From positions 1,736,001-1,800,000 of the forward strand of contig VJWN01000006.1 of NCBI GenBank assembly GCA_007644065.1: a DNA stretch of 64,000 bases. Direction: 5' to 3'. Under the pieces are notes generated by a model. The model did no database searches and was not told where the DNA came from. It worked only from the letters and a program-made list of their open reading frames with translations. Made by a program: the position numbers and the translations under genes. The first letter of the stretch is position 1; the number at the start of each line of letters is the position of its first letter. This stretch comes from Margaritispora aquatica (Eukaryota; Ascomycota; Leotiomycetes; Helotiales; Discinellaceae). This document shows positions 1-9,333 of this stretch, piece by piece.

Positions 1-1242
1 GTTTGTCCAAGAAGAAGACGCGTCCATTTGGCAACAAACCAGCATGCATTGCTGCCACTCCTGCTTGACCAACTACTGTGAAATATCCTTGTTTTGGGGC
101 CGCAGGAGCTGGACTTGGGCCAGGAGCTGCGACAACCGGTGCACTTAGGCAGGGTCCAGATTGACATCCGGCACCGCACTGCGATGTTGTCAGTTTATAA
201 ATGGCACAATACGAAGACAATATCTTCAAGTAAAGCTACGTACATGACCATCTGTATTTCCACTGTTCTAGTGTTAGTAAGATTCTAGTCACCCTAGTAA
301 TTATTCGGAATCTCTTACCAGAATCCATACATGGAGCAACATGATCCCTTGTTCCAATTTCCACACACAGTACCTCCATTAGATGCTCCACATGATCCAT
401 CTATTGTCGCTTGGTCGCTGTTTCCTCCATTTCCGGGACCGACAGAGATGATAGGCTCTGCGGCTGTTGCCGTTGTTGTTGTCGTTGTGGGTAAATTTGT
501 CTTCTCGCATCCTAGTTGGCAGCCGTTTAATTTAAGACAGTGGCCAGATGTTTTACCACAGAATCTGTTTGTGACATTAGTCTGCGTTCATAGCTCGAAT
601 GGATGAATCATACCCGTATTGTGAACAACATCCTCCGTATGCGCCTTGAGGGTCACAAGTTGCACCGCCAAAATCCTAGGCTCTATTAGCAAATTTGAGG
701 AGCGCCCCTTGAGCCACTTACGGAACCACACCGTCCATCAGAACGAGGAGCGCTGCCTGCTGGTGGAGCTACGGTTGCTAAACAACCAGAGATACATCCG
801 ACACCACAATGGCCAGCAGTATTTCCACACCATCCATATTGCTAACAACTGTTAGCACACGTAGCTTCTATGCCATCAAATCAACATACAGAGCAACATC
901 CACCCGTATACACCTTGCTGTTAGGATCACAGATAGTATTGCCATTTGCCGGACCACAACTTCCATCAACCGAGTATGTTGGACCATCTCTCGATTGCAG
1001 ATCTGAAGCAGGGTAGGAGTAGCGAATGATGTCCTGTGGAACGCATCTGCAAGGCATTAGATCATGCATGCAGACAACGAAGGCCGTACTTACTCATTTA
1101 CTTTGGTGCAGTCTTGACCTCGAAGACAGCCATGGTATATGCGTGGATCAGTGGAGCTGCAAGTCAATGGGACATGCTTGAAAGCAATATTGGCACTGGT
1201 CGAGGCGACAAAGCCCAAAAAGAGTGCAGTGGTGAGCTTCAT
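1..1242 (-). CDS. Secreted glyoxal/copper-radical oxidase with three N-terminal CBM18 chitin-binding modules (5' part; runs off the window)
   Basis: The ATG at 1242 opens a signal peptide (MKLTTALFLGFVASTSA). Seven exons join in phase: 1094-1242, 890-1046, 722-841, 614-675, 319-564, a 19-nt exon at 244-262, and 178 to beyond base 1. They give three hevein-type CBM18 modules, each with the CCS.YG.CG core, for example GGCCSQYGWCGNTAGHCG and YGFCGNTDGHCGAGC. A Thr/Pro linker follows, then GYFTVVGQAGVAAMHAG and LPNGRVFFLDK, which match the first blades of the glyoxal-oxidase kelch domain. Family knowledge: these enzymes oxidise aldehydes or alcohols to acids and release H2O2, using a copper/Tyr-Cys radical centre. 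The catalytic residues lie outside the window, so activity cannot be judged. The CBM18 modules probably hold the enzyme on chitin. An intron falls inside each CBM18 module. Fusion and family are confident; the substrate is not known. Confidence 0.87.
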
Positions 1243-2544
1243 GGTTAAAAACTCTGTAGAGACTGTGTCAGCACTGAAGTCAGGTATCGCCAGCTAGGTT
1301 GGTAGATCTAAGAAGAAGGTCGAAAGATATGATTGTGGAGGTGAATCATGGTCGAACTCTGTTTGCATGTCGAATGATTGGAGTGCCCCCAAGATGTGGT
1401 GACACCAAGGCACCTCCATCAACTGTGATATTCCGATGAGTGTCATCACAGCCATGATTATGTTACTCACATTGGTCAAAATTGATGTAGCAAACGCCTA
1501 CAAATCGAACGTGTCGTTGCAGGCAGCTTGCCTCTAGGATAGAGTTCGAAAACGAGTGTAAAGAATACAATAGAATAACTAGGACAACGAATGCAAGACC
1601 TCGAATGCGACGTCTTGCAAAGAATGTGAAGAAGAGAAAAGGAGAAAAAGATAAAAAGAGAAAAAAAAGGGTGTAGGTACAAATTTCATGAGGTTGAGAT
1701 AAAATGGAATTCAAGAGACATTGGACGACCTTGAAAACAAAAGGGGAAGGTTGTCTGGACCCGAAGTCTCTCGCCTCGAATTCCTAATGTGGAAAGCACG
1801 ACTTTAGCTTTTCATATTAGCGGAAGCTACTTACCTACCAGTATCTATCTAATCTTACCTACCAGTATCTATCTAATAATCTATCTAATACCTACGTGAG
1901 CCATTTTTAAACTACGTACCGCTTCAAACCTTACTTACCTAAGGTCGTATCTCTCGTGTTGTTGGAAAGGGAAAGAAGGGTTGTAGTCTAGGGAAATGCT
2001 TGCACGTTTTCAAATGGATGCAGGAACCCGTCGGGAATGTGGCAGAACGTCGTGGCTAAATCACTAAATTTGACATTTGAGTTATTCTAGTACCAAATCA
2101 GAATAGCCCTTGCGGTTCAGCTGAGAGGGATATTTTACTTTGGTAGGTCTACCTATGTTCGAAGTTAGCTTGACAGACGATGCGAAGTCCGTCAAAACCT
2201 CCAACTCAGAAATTCTTCGTTGAATGTCACCCTTTTGCTCATTAGATCCTCCTTGGCCTTCCAACTGATTGCATGCTTGGATCTTCATGGGAACCATCCA
2301 GTCTTTGTAAGATCAGCTTACAATTGCTGTTGGTTTCTCAATTGTCGGCCACTTCCACCCATGTATCGTACCACCTCGGTCAGAGGTGATTGCGGTTGCG
2401 GTACTCTCGAGTGACACCCGAAAGCACAACTGCATTTCCATATGTCTTCTCTCGTCTGGACCTGCAGCATGCAGCATGCAGCAGGTGACACATGTCGTGA
2501 AAGCATTTGGTTCCCCATCTGCCATGTAACATCGTATCCCTCCT
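1243..2544. other. Intergenic region upstream of the oxidase gene
   Basis: No convincing coding frame is seen. Short open frames at 1294-1714 and 2082-2872 lack motifs, and the latter run antisense to the neighbouring gene. The stretch holds the oxidase promoter, a pyrimidine-rich minus-strand tract near 1620-1680 and a short tandem repeat at 1830-1889. Confidence 0.6.
1830..1889. repeat. 24-bp tandem repeat, two copies plus a partial copy
   Basis: The unit CTTACCTACCAGTATCTATC followed by TAAT occurs at 1830-1853 and 1854-1877. A truncated third copy (AATCTATCTAAT) follows. It is a simple local duplication in the upstream DNA, with no sign of function. Confidence 0.85.
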
Positions 2545-3315
2545 TCACCAATTCAGATCTTTCTTGGGTATGCCCATAAACGTGCCAGTCGTAGCAACAG
2601 GCTCAGCAGCAACCTCTCTCCCTTCAGAACCTTTGACTTTGTTCCCTCTTCCCACGGCTTCGTCCTCAATATCGGCATGCTCGCGATCCATAATCCCCAT
2701 TTCCAAACCCCACGTCTCAATCTCCTTGTCCACCACCCTCTCCCATTTCGCAACCAACGGATGCGCAGCCGCAACATCAGGAAACACGACCTCGCTCCCC
2801 TCCTTTTCCGCAGGGACATCGAATTTCCAAATCCCATCCTCACCCCACCACTCCTTTCCAAATACACTCTGAGTGCCCAACTCCCTCTTCGCCTCCTCAC
2901 ACAGCCCTCCGACTCTAATCCTCTCCTCACCCCACCCCTCTCCCTCCGCCACAGAAATCGCCGCATAAACCCCCTCCAACAATCCCAATATTCTCCCAAT
3001 CTTCAACCCAAGCACAGCACCCAGCCCATACCCCTCATCAAACCCAGCCTGCACACTCTCCCCCTTGCCCTTCGTGACGCCATCTCGATAGCCTTCAGTC
3101 TCGTGCTTCTCTTTTAGGCGTGGAATATCAGATTGCTCCTCGTTTCCCCCTCGAAGGTGACTTTCGTTGTTTTCGAAGGATGGAGAACCAGGCTCGGAGC
3201 CGAAAACATCATCAAGGTCATCGTTGGCGTGGTAGTTCGGCGAATGCGAAGGCAGCTCCTCGTGAGATATCGATAATCGTAAAGGCATGGGGAAAGCTTC
3301 GTCGTCTCGAAACAT
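2545..3315 (-). CDS. YAE1: Yae1-like adaptor for cytosolic Fe-S cluster insertion
   Basis: Uninterrupted 256-aa frame with ATG at 3315. Residues about 72-115 carry the Yae1 N-terminal signature, a run of glycines spaced four apart (EGYRDGVTKGKGES, then AGFDEGYGLGAVLGLKIG), the deca-GX3 pattern. Family knowledge: Yae1 pairs with Lto1 and recruits the CIA targeting complex to the ABC protein Rli1 for Fe-S insertion. The flanking N-terminal ~60 and C-terminal ~130 residues are acidic or low-complexity and poorly conserved, usual for fungal members. The conserved part sits in one exon and no intron is needed. The tRNA-Gly gene lies 281 bp upstream. Confidence 0.88.
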   Translation of the reverse strand: MFRDDEAFPMPLRLSISHEELPSHSPNYHANDDLDDVFGSEPGSPSFENNESHLRGGNEEQSDIPRLKEKHETEGYRDGVTKGKGESVQAGFDEGYGLGAVLGLKIGRILGLLEGVYAAISVAEGEGWGEERIRVGGLCEEAKRELGTQSVFGKEWWGEDGIWKFDVPAEKEGSEVVFPDVAAAHPLVAKWERVVDKEIETWGLEMGIMDREHADIEDEAVGRGNKVKGSEGREVAAEPVATTGTFMGIPKKDLNW

Positions 3316-3596
3316 TGTGAATAATTGTAACTTTTGATACTCTATGACAATTTTGTGTGGGAGATCAAAACCCCGCCATCTGAAAAATGCCCGACCCCTG
3401 CCAAACCTTATCTAACCTCCGCCTTATCGCGCTAGTACTGTAACAATTGAAGTTCGAGATCCACCTCAGTCATCAAGTTTTGATCTCGTGACCAGCTGCA
3501 ACTCACCAATGTCTCCACCTACAAACGCGTATAAATATTCAAACAAGATGATTCAGTGTAAACACAATTGAATGAGATGCCAAAACATCTCTTATG

Positions 3597-3697
3597 GCTT
3601 CATTGTAGTAGTGGTTCAACTAGTCTGCTTCCCAAACAGAGTTCTAACAAACTCTGAGAAGTAGCAGGAAACGCGGATTCGAATTCCGCATGGAGCA
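3597..3697 (+). tRNA. tRNA-Gly (anticodon CCC) with a 28-nt intron
   Basis: A full cloverleaf can be drawn. The acceptor stem GCTTCAT (3597-3603) pairs with ATGGAGC (3690-3696), with one T-G pair and A73 at 3697. The D stem TAGT pairs with ACTA (3606-3622). The anticodon stem TCTGC (3624-3628) pairs with GCAGG (3664-3668), with loop TTCCCAA and anticodon CCC at 3631-3633. The T arm is GCGGA-TTCGAAT-TCCGC (3673-3689). The anticodon stem pairs correctly only if 3636-3663 is removed, placing an intron at the canonical site one base 3' of the anticodon. The A box (TAGTAGTGGTTCAAC) and B box (GATTCGAATTC) serve as internal Pol III promoters. Confidence 0.93.
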
Positions 3698-5616
3698 AGT
3701 CATAGAATCTTTTTGCTTCACTAACTTGACAATTACTGGGGTTCTTCTTTTTGCTTTTTATTACTTTTGGTATATTCTGAAAGTATGAGTAATCATGGGT
3801 CATCCTGGGTCTTATTCGGCTTATTGGTTTAAGATCAATACCTCATTTGGCTCTTTCCATTTCTACCTTGCTTTGGAACCTGGATTGTCTGGAAGGAAAG
3901 AAGTCAACTTCCATAAGTCAAGTCACGGGAGCTCCCACTTTAGCGCGTCATTTTCGCATTTTCGCGTCACTCTAAATCTGATCTCGGAAACAAGTCGATT
4001 TCTCTCTTCTTCTCTTCTTCTCTTCTTCTCTTCTTCTCACTTTCGTTAACAACACAGCATACACATATTCATCACAATTATCATCCGGGTGATCCATGCG
4101 TTCAGGACGATTCACCATGCCACCATTTTGCGGATTGAGGAAATGACTTTCTCTTCTATATCACATGATTTCATGGCCCATATTGTGAGTTGCTCGGTCT
4201 ACCGCACAAGTGAGCTCATTCTGGACCAACAGCGAATCGATGTCGGTCGTTACAAGAACATGTCTTGCTTGACATGCCTTCAAAATATCTAGAAAGATAC
4301 CCAGATTTCCATGAGCCGACGCAAGCAGCCATGAGTCTGTTCACAAGCTGCAAGCATGGTTCATCGATACGAGAAATTATTGCGTAGCAGATCACAGCAT
4401 GATGCTCTCACATAACATTGTCAAGATCAATTGGCGGCTAGCATATGCCCTCTCCACATACGTCCTGTTGAGGATTGTCTGAGATGAGCTGCTTTCAGTC
4501 TGATAAAGCCGCTGCCCTCCTCAAAGTTTTGATACAAAGATGTGAAAAGGCCAAATCCTGACATTTATTCCTACCAACAAGAACTTCGCAATGAAAGCCA
4601 AACGGAAATATTGACTGCTGCTCGACCTCGTGAGCTTCCGCACTCTCCCCAACAACGTCGCAAATCAATTTTGGCTGCAGAAATGCTCGGAATCAATTGC
4701 AATCTCGTTAAAGCGAGAGCATTGGCTATGTTCCAATAACAAACGCCTCTGGCTCAAATTATTGTGCTTTTTTGGTTGCACAGCATTCTCCCCTTCGCTA
4801 CTCCCCCTTTCAATTTTTGCCGGCGGAGAAACCCCATCGCGAAGCAAATTGGTGGAAATCACGAGTGAGGATGCGGCTCAGCGTGAAAACGCAAGTCTTC
4901 ACTCATTCCGATGAACCAATTCGTTGCCAAGGAAACCTTCATCCGATGCTGTCTCGTGGCAAGGGAGAACCTATTTTAGGATGGGTTTGTCCACGTAAAT
5001 TGTGCTGACTCTTCGGTGGATCTTCCTTACTGTGGAATCTTACTGTGCTCTGGCTATGAACAATTCATAGAACGACCACTTCTCCCGAAGTATATTTGAC
5101 CACGCACTTCTGCCCCGATCTAGAATTGTGGCTTTGCTTTCCGGCGAATCCCAACCTGTCAGGCTGTTCTAACCTTGTCCAATACTGTCAGAGCTAGCCG
5201 GACGGGGACAAAGCTTGTTACAACTTTAAGGTGCTTGAAGCCTGTCGATTGGAGTTTTGCGACGGACTGACTAAGGGATGGCGAGGATAAATCTGGACCT
5301 GATAGTTCATCCAATCGCGAGACTCCCTGTCACACCCTGATTGCAGGTGGTCCCTGGAATGGGCTTAATTCATCTGGAACTGATGTTCCCCCGCACAAGC
5401 ACTTGTGGAACCGACTGGGAGCTGAGCTGATTATGTGGCTGACGGCCCCCAAAACATCAGCTCATCAGCCTTAAAGACGCTACTCTTCCTGCCGACTTTT
5501 TTCATTCCTCTCTTTTTAACCACTGTCACTCATTTTCTCGCAGTTGCTTCAATTATACCATCCATCCTCATCAATTGACATCCACTCCATCAGTCACTTC
5601 AACCAAATCAGTCATC
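3698..5616. other. Intergenic region between tRNA-Gly and the CFEM gene
   Basis: About 1.9 kb with only short frames lacking motifs or plausible splice chains. It contains the CT-rich microsatellite at 4004-4035 and a CT-rich stretch (5490-5610) just before the CFEM start, typical of a fungal core promoter or 5' UTR. Confidence 0.6.
4004..4035. repeat. Microsatellite, 8-bp unit CTCTTCTT x4
   Basis: Four perfect copies of CTCTTCTT are followed by a partial copy. It is a simple pyrimidine repeat in non-coding DNA. Confidence 0.9.
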
Positions 5617-6216
5617 ATGAGAGCCTCAATCATTCTTCTTGCTGCCATCAGCTTGGTCTCCGCCCAGAACCTTGCCGGTGAGCCAGCTTGTGCTGTAAGT
5701 ACCTCTAGCAAATTGCTATACACGACCAAACAAACGATCTCCAAGAACACAATTAACTCTCTCCCACAGGTTCCTTGTCTCACATCTGCCATCGCAGCAT
5801 CCGGCTGTGGTGCATCTGACGTTGCCTGTCAGTGCAGCGCCGCTGGACAAGCCAAAATCCAAACCGCCGTCACCCCTTGCCTCCTCGCCAACTGCAATGC
5901 TACTGAGATTCAAACCGCGGCCTCGGTCGGCCTCGCTCTCTGCGCTGCCTACTCCTCAGCCAGCGCTGGCAATAGCACATCCACCAAGTTCTCTTCGACA
6001 GCCGCTGGCCCAACTGGATACTCCAACAGCACTTCCCGTGCCACCACTGGGGCCACCACAGCTGCTACCACCAAGGCAGCTTCGACCGGCGGCTCGTCTG
6101 CTGCAGCTTCCGTCACAAGCAGCAAGTCCTCATCTGCAGGTGCTGCTGCACAAAGCGTGGTTGCTGGTATCGGGGGTATGGTTGCGTTGTTCGGTGGTGC
6201 TATGGCTCTGTTGTAA
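5617..6216 (+). CDS. CFEM-domain protein, predicted GPI-anchored
   Basis: Two exons, 5617-5694 and 5770-6216, with a 75-nt intron (GTAAGT...CACAG), encode 174 aa. The intron length is a multiple of three, so the frame also reads through it. Residues 1-16 are a signal peptide ending VSA. A CFEM domain follows (residues about 22-92) with eight cysteines, including the cluster ASDVACQCS. Next comes a Ser/Thr/Ala-rich stalk and a hydrophobic C-terminus (VVAGIGGMVALFGGAMALL) preceded by small residues, as for GPI attachment. CFEM proteins are fungus-specific; some bind haem and others act in adhesion or virulence. Here the exact role is unknown. The start at 5617 is preferred to 5575 because only it gives a clean signal peptide. 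Confidence 0.92.
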   Translation: MRASIILLAAISLVSAQNLAGEPACAVSTSSKLLYTTKQTISKNTINSLPQVPCLTSAIAASGCGASDVACQCSAAGQAKIQTAVTPCLLANCNATEIQTAASVGLALCAAYSSASAGNSTSTKFSSTAAGPTGYSNSTSRATTGATTAATTKAASTGGSSAAASVTSSKSSSAGAAAQSVVAGIGGMVALFGGAMALL

Positions 6217-7139
6217 GGAGAGTTCTACTTGGCATAGTACGCGATATTCAGGATGGAGTGAGGATTGGATTGGATACCAAAAATACTCTTCTAATTAATG
6301 TTGGATTTTGTTCTGGGGATGGGACTTTGAGCATGGTGTGGTTGACTTGCATGGGGAGCCATCATTTGCTCGGCTGTAGGATACCTGGTGGCTTGAAATC
6401 GAATGGAATACCAAGTCATTGTCAACTTCACAACCCCGTTGTTACCAAACTTTCTTTCTTTCATACTTTGTATCACTCCGTCTCTGGACCTTCTAGTACA
6501 AGTTTTGTGTTCTACCGTCATCTACAATTTCCCCGTTTTGCTCTCGAACCATTGTGTCATTACCATTCATTCGTCAATTCATTCAAGTACGTATACAGCC
6601 AGCCCCACAAGTTGTAACAACGTCCCAATCATCTTAAACTCCAACGCAGACAAAAAGATATCCCATGAGTACAACCACCAGCCAACAAACTATTCACAAT
6701 CTCACGATTGCATGCCTAGCTCGAAGATAATTTTGCTCCAGGAGAATTGATGAGCTTGGTAGAAAGTATCAAATAATTATATATATATATATATCTATAT
6801 ATGGTTTACTCACTCATGCGCTCGGGCAGTCAATCACTCAATTACTGCCCAGACAACATGTTGATTCAACACTTGCGTACCTGTGATGTTGAGGATGTAA
6901 TCGAGCTGTCATATATGCAGCAACTTGGAGCCCATTTAATACCGGGTTCCACTCCTGTTACTTTGATTTATAATTTATAATCATAGATAAATCAACATCA
7001 CGTGCTTCTGGCTGCATTACTTTACTGTATGTTTACCCCGCATTACCATTGACTGCACTAAGTCAACTCATTTGGCTTATTTGATTCATAGGTAACTCAC
7101 TGGCTCTATTCACCCCTCAAGCAAATTCATGATAGCGAC
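6217..7139. other. Intergenic region
   Basis: No credible gene. It holds the CFEM 3' flank, an AT dinucleotide run near 6777-6801 and AT-rich DNA leading to the monooxygenase gene. Confidence 0.6.
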
Positions 7140-8699
7140 ATGTCATCTTATCAGGCCAATAACATAGATGCCTCTATTCGACTTGAAAATGTTAAAAATG
7201 TGGTTGTTATTGGTGCCGGCATCAGTGGCATAGTATCGGCTGTGCATCTACTCCTCACAGGCATTAATGTCACGGTCCTAGAGCGAGCGCATAACTTTGG
7301 CGGAGCCTGGAGCTATAGCTTGGAGTCAGCTCGAGATTCGCCGTTTCCAAGCATTCGACCGCCAAGCCCTGAATGGAATGACTTGGAACAGCCGTGTGTG
7401 GAGGGGCTAAATCCAGAGGAGATGGTATCCATCTTCGCCCCTCCAGGCCCAGTGTACACCAATATGAAAAGTAGGAACAGCACTACTATAATGCGGACTT
7501 CATTGCTGAGCTGGCCGGAGGGTACAGAAGACTACATGTGCCATGAGAAAGTGCTAGCCTATCTTCAAGAGCTTGCCCGAATTCACCGTCTAAAAGAAAG
7601 AACCCGATTCAACACTCGAGTAGAATCAGTAGCAAAAAGGGAGAGTGATGGCCGCTGGCTAGTACGGACCTGCGAGCTTGTCACAACGCCGACAAACTAT
7701 ACATTGAAAAGAGAGACTTCCGAATTCGATGCTGTTGTCGTGGCCACAGGGAGGTATAATGTCCCCCGTGTACCTGACGTGCCGGGCCTATCTGCTTGGA
7801 AGCAAGCGTTTCCGAGCCGTATATCGCATTCGAAACAATACCGTACGCCGGAAACTTTCCGCGGCAAGACAGTCCTTGTTATTGGAGGATTTATCTCTTC
7901 TATGGAAATTACCAATGAGTTAACGAGCAATGGCGCAAAGGTGTACACCAGCGCAAAGGACACCATGTTTGACTTCAGAGATTTGGTGGAACATGAAAGC
8001 GCCGAAAAAGTCCCCATGGCGGTGGAGTTCACCACCGCTATCGATGACGGACCCAAATCCGTTACAAGTCCACAGTTCCTGGACAGTGGAATTCCTATCC
8101 CAGGCAAAGTAATCTTAGAGGATGGAAGGATTCTTGAGAACATCCACCACGTCATTATAGCAACAGGCTACCTGACTTCTTACCCCTTCCTAGGCCCCAT
8201 ATTAGAGCAGCCATCTACACCACTCCAAGATGCGGATGAAAAGATTATTATTACTGCTGATTGTAGGACCGTTCATAATTTACACGAGGATATCTTCTAT
8301 ATCCCAGACCCAACTCTCGCCTTTATTGGTGTGACCCAGTTCGCTTCCACCTTCTCGCTTTACGATCTTCAGGCCCAGGTACTAGCTAGTGTGTTCGCCG
8401 GTCGAGTTCGGCTCCCCTCAAAGACGGCCATGGAAGTAGAGCAGAAGCAACGGAAAAGCCGGGTTCTGCCTGGGACGATTTTGAATAGTATATTCTTGTT
8501 GGATGACTTCGTGATCCGCAGACTGCTCGAGTGGGTGAATCGGGATCTAGTAGCAGGCGGGCTAGACCCTCTCCAGGGACCAGATCCTAAATGGTGGGAT
8601 GAGTTCAGTGTGTTGAGGGAGAATTCTCGATCGCTCCTAGGTAAAGTTCAAGATAATTACTTGAGCGCTTATCCTGGTGCGACGGCCAGTTTTTCGTAA
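7140..8699 (+). CDS. Flavin-containing monooxygenase (FMO-like), 519 aa
   Basis: Intronless frame with a full two-dinucleotide-fold layout. The FAD site VVVIGAGISGIVSA lies at residues about 20-33, followed by the acidic strand end VTVLERA and GGAW. FPSRISHSKQY, near residue 225, matches the FMO fingerprint FxGxxxHxxxY. The second fold reads VLVIGGFISSME. The ATG motif region VVIATGYLTSYPF lies near residue 345. Family knowledge: such enzymes use NADPH and O2 to oxygenate soft nucleophiles (N or S) or ketones. The second nucleotide motif is altered compared with the usual GxGxxS/G, so cofactor use may differ. No biosynthetic partner genes adjoin it and the substrate is unknown. Length fits the family's ~450-600 aa. 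Confidence 0.88.
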   Translation: MSSYQANNIDASIRLENVKNVVVIGAGISGIVSAVHLLLTGINVTVLERAHNFGGAWSYSLESARDSPFPSIRPPSPEWNDLEQPCVEGLNPEEMVSIFAPPGPVYTNMKSRNSTTIMRTSLLSWPEGTEDYMCHEKVLAYLQELARIHRLKERTRFNTRVESVAKRESDGRWLVRTCELVTTPTNYTLKRETSEFDAVVVATGRYNVPRVPDVPGLSAWKQAFPSRISHSKQYRTPETFRGKTVLVIGGFISSMEITNELTSNGAKVYTSAKDTMFDFRDLVEHESAEKVPMAVEFTTAIDDGPKSVTSPQFLDSGIPIPGKVILEDGRILENIHHVIIATGYLTSYPFLGPILEQPSTPLQDADEKIIITADCRTVHNLHEDIFYIPDPTLAFIGVTQFASTFSLYDLQAQVLASVFAGRVRLPSKTAMEVEQKQRKSRVLPGTILNSIFLLDDFVIRRLLEWVNRDLVAGGLDPLQGPDPKWWDEFSVLRENSRSLLGKVQDNYLSAYPGATASFS

Positions 8700-9333
8700 T
8701 TTAGATATTCTAATGTGGCTAATTTGTGGTCTGTATTGATCATAAGTCCCTGGCTATATAAATAATATTCCTTTTTCTAAAAGTGACGACCTGGGGACGA
8801 AGAAAAAAACAATAGAAAGTACACAAGTAATAAGTTGCCTTTTGATCGTGGCAGATTCACATTCGCTGTGACCAAGGTCTCGAAATTTCGAAGATGTCAC
8901 AGAGATTCCGTGGCATTAATTTATGTCCGGAGTCTTAGAATAGCTCCGGGCAAACGCATTGGGGATACATAATGAGGTTATCTCTATCCGACAAGACTGA
9001 CATCCGCCTTAAAGCGACCGGCGATCACAAGAGCTGCTAAGTCTTGCAATTACACACCCCTGATGTTCCATGAAAGTCCCTTTTTGCACCATGATCCAAC
9101 GAATTCAAAGGATTGATGTTTGCTATAGATCGGCGGTGGGTTTTTATGGAGCTTCATCAGGTCCATCACATGGATTGTGTAGGAAAGGATTCTGGATCTG
9201 TTGATGGAGCTGAAGATGGTGAAATCATGACAGTCCTTTCTTGGTCGATGGTGATTAAAACACAGCCAGCTAGTATGAAGTCAATACCAAGAAGAGAGAC
9301 CAACAAGAAGAGAAAATATGACAGAGCAAATCG
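8700..9333. other. Intergenic region between convergent genes
   Basis: It holds the 3' flanks of the monooxygenase (+) and subtilase (-) genes. The frame at 9113-9364 has no family features and overlaps the end of the subtilase gene. Nothing else is seen. Confidence 0.6.
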
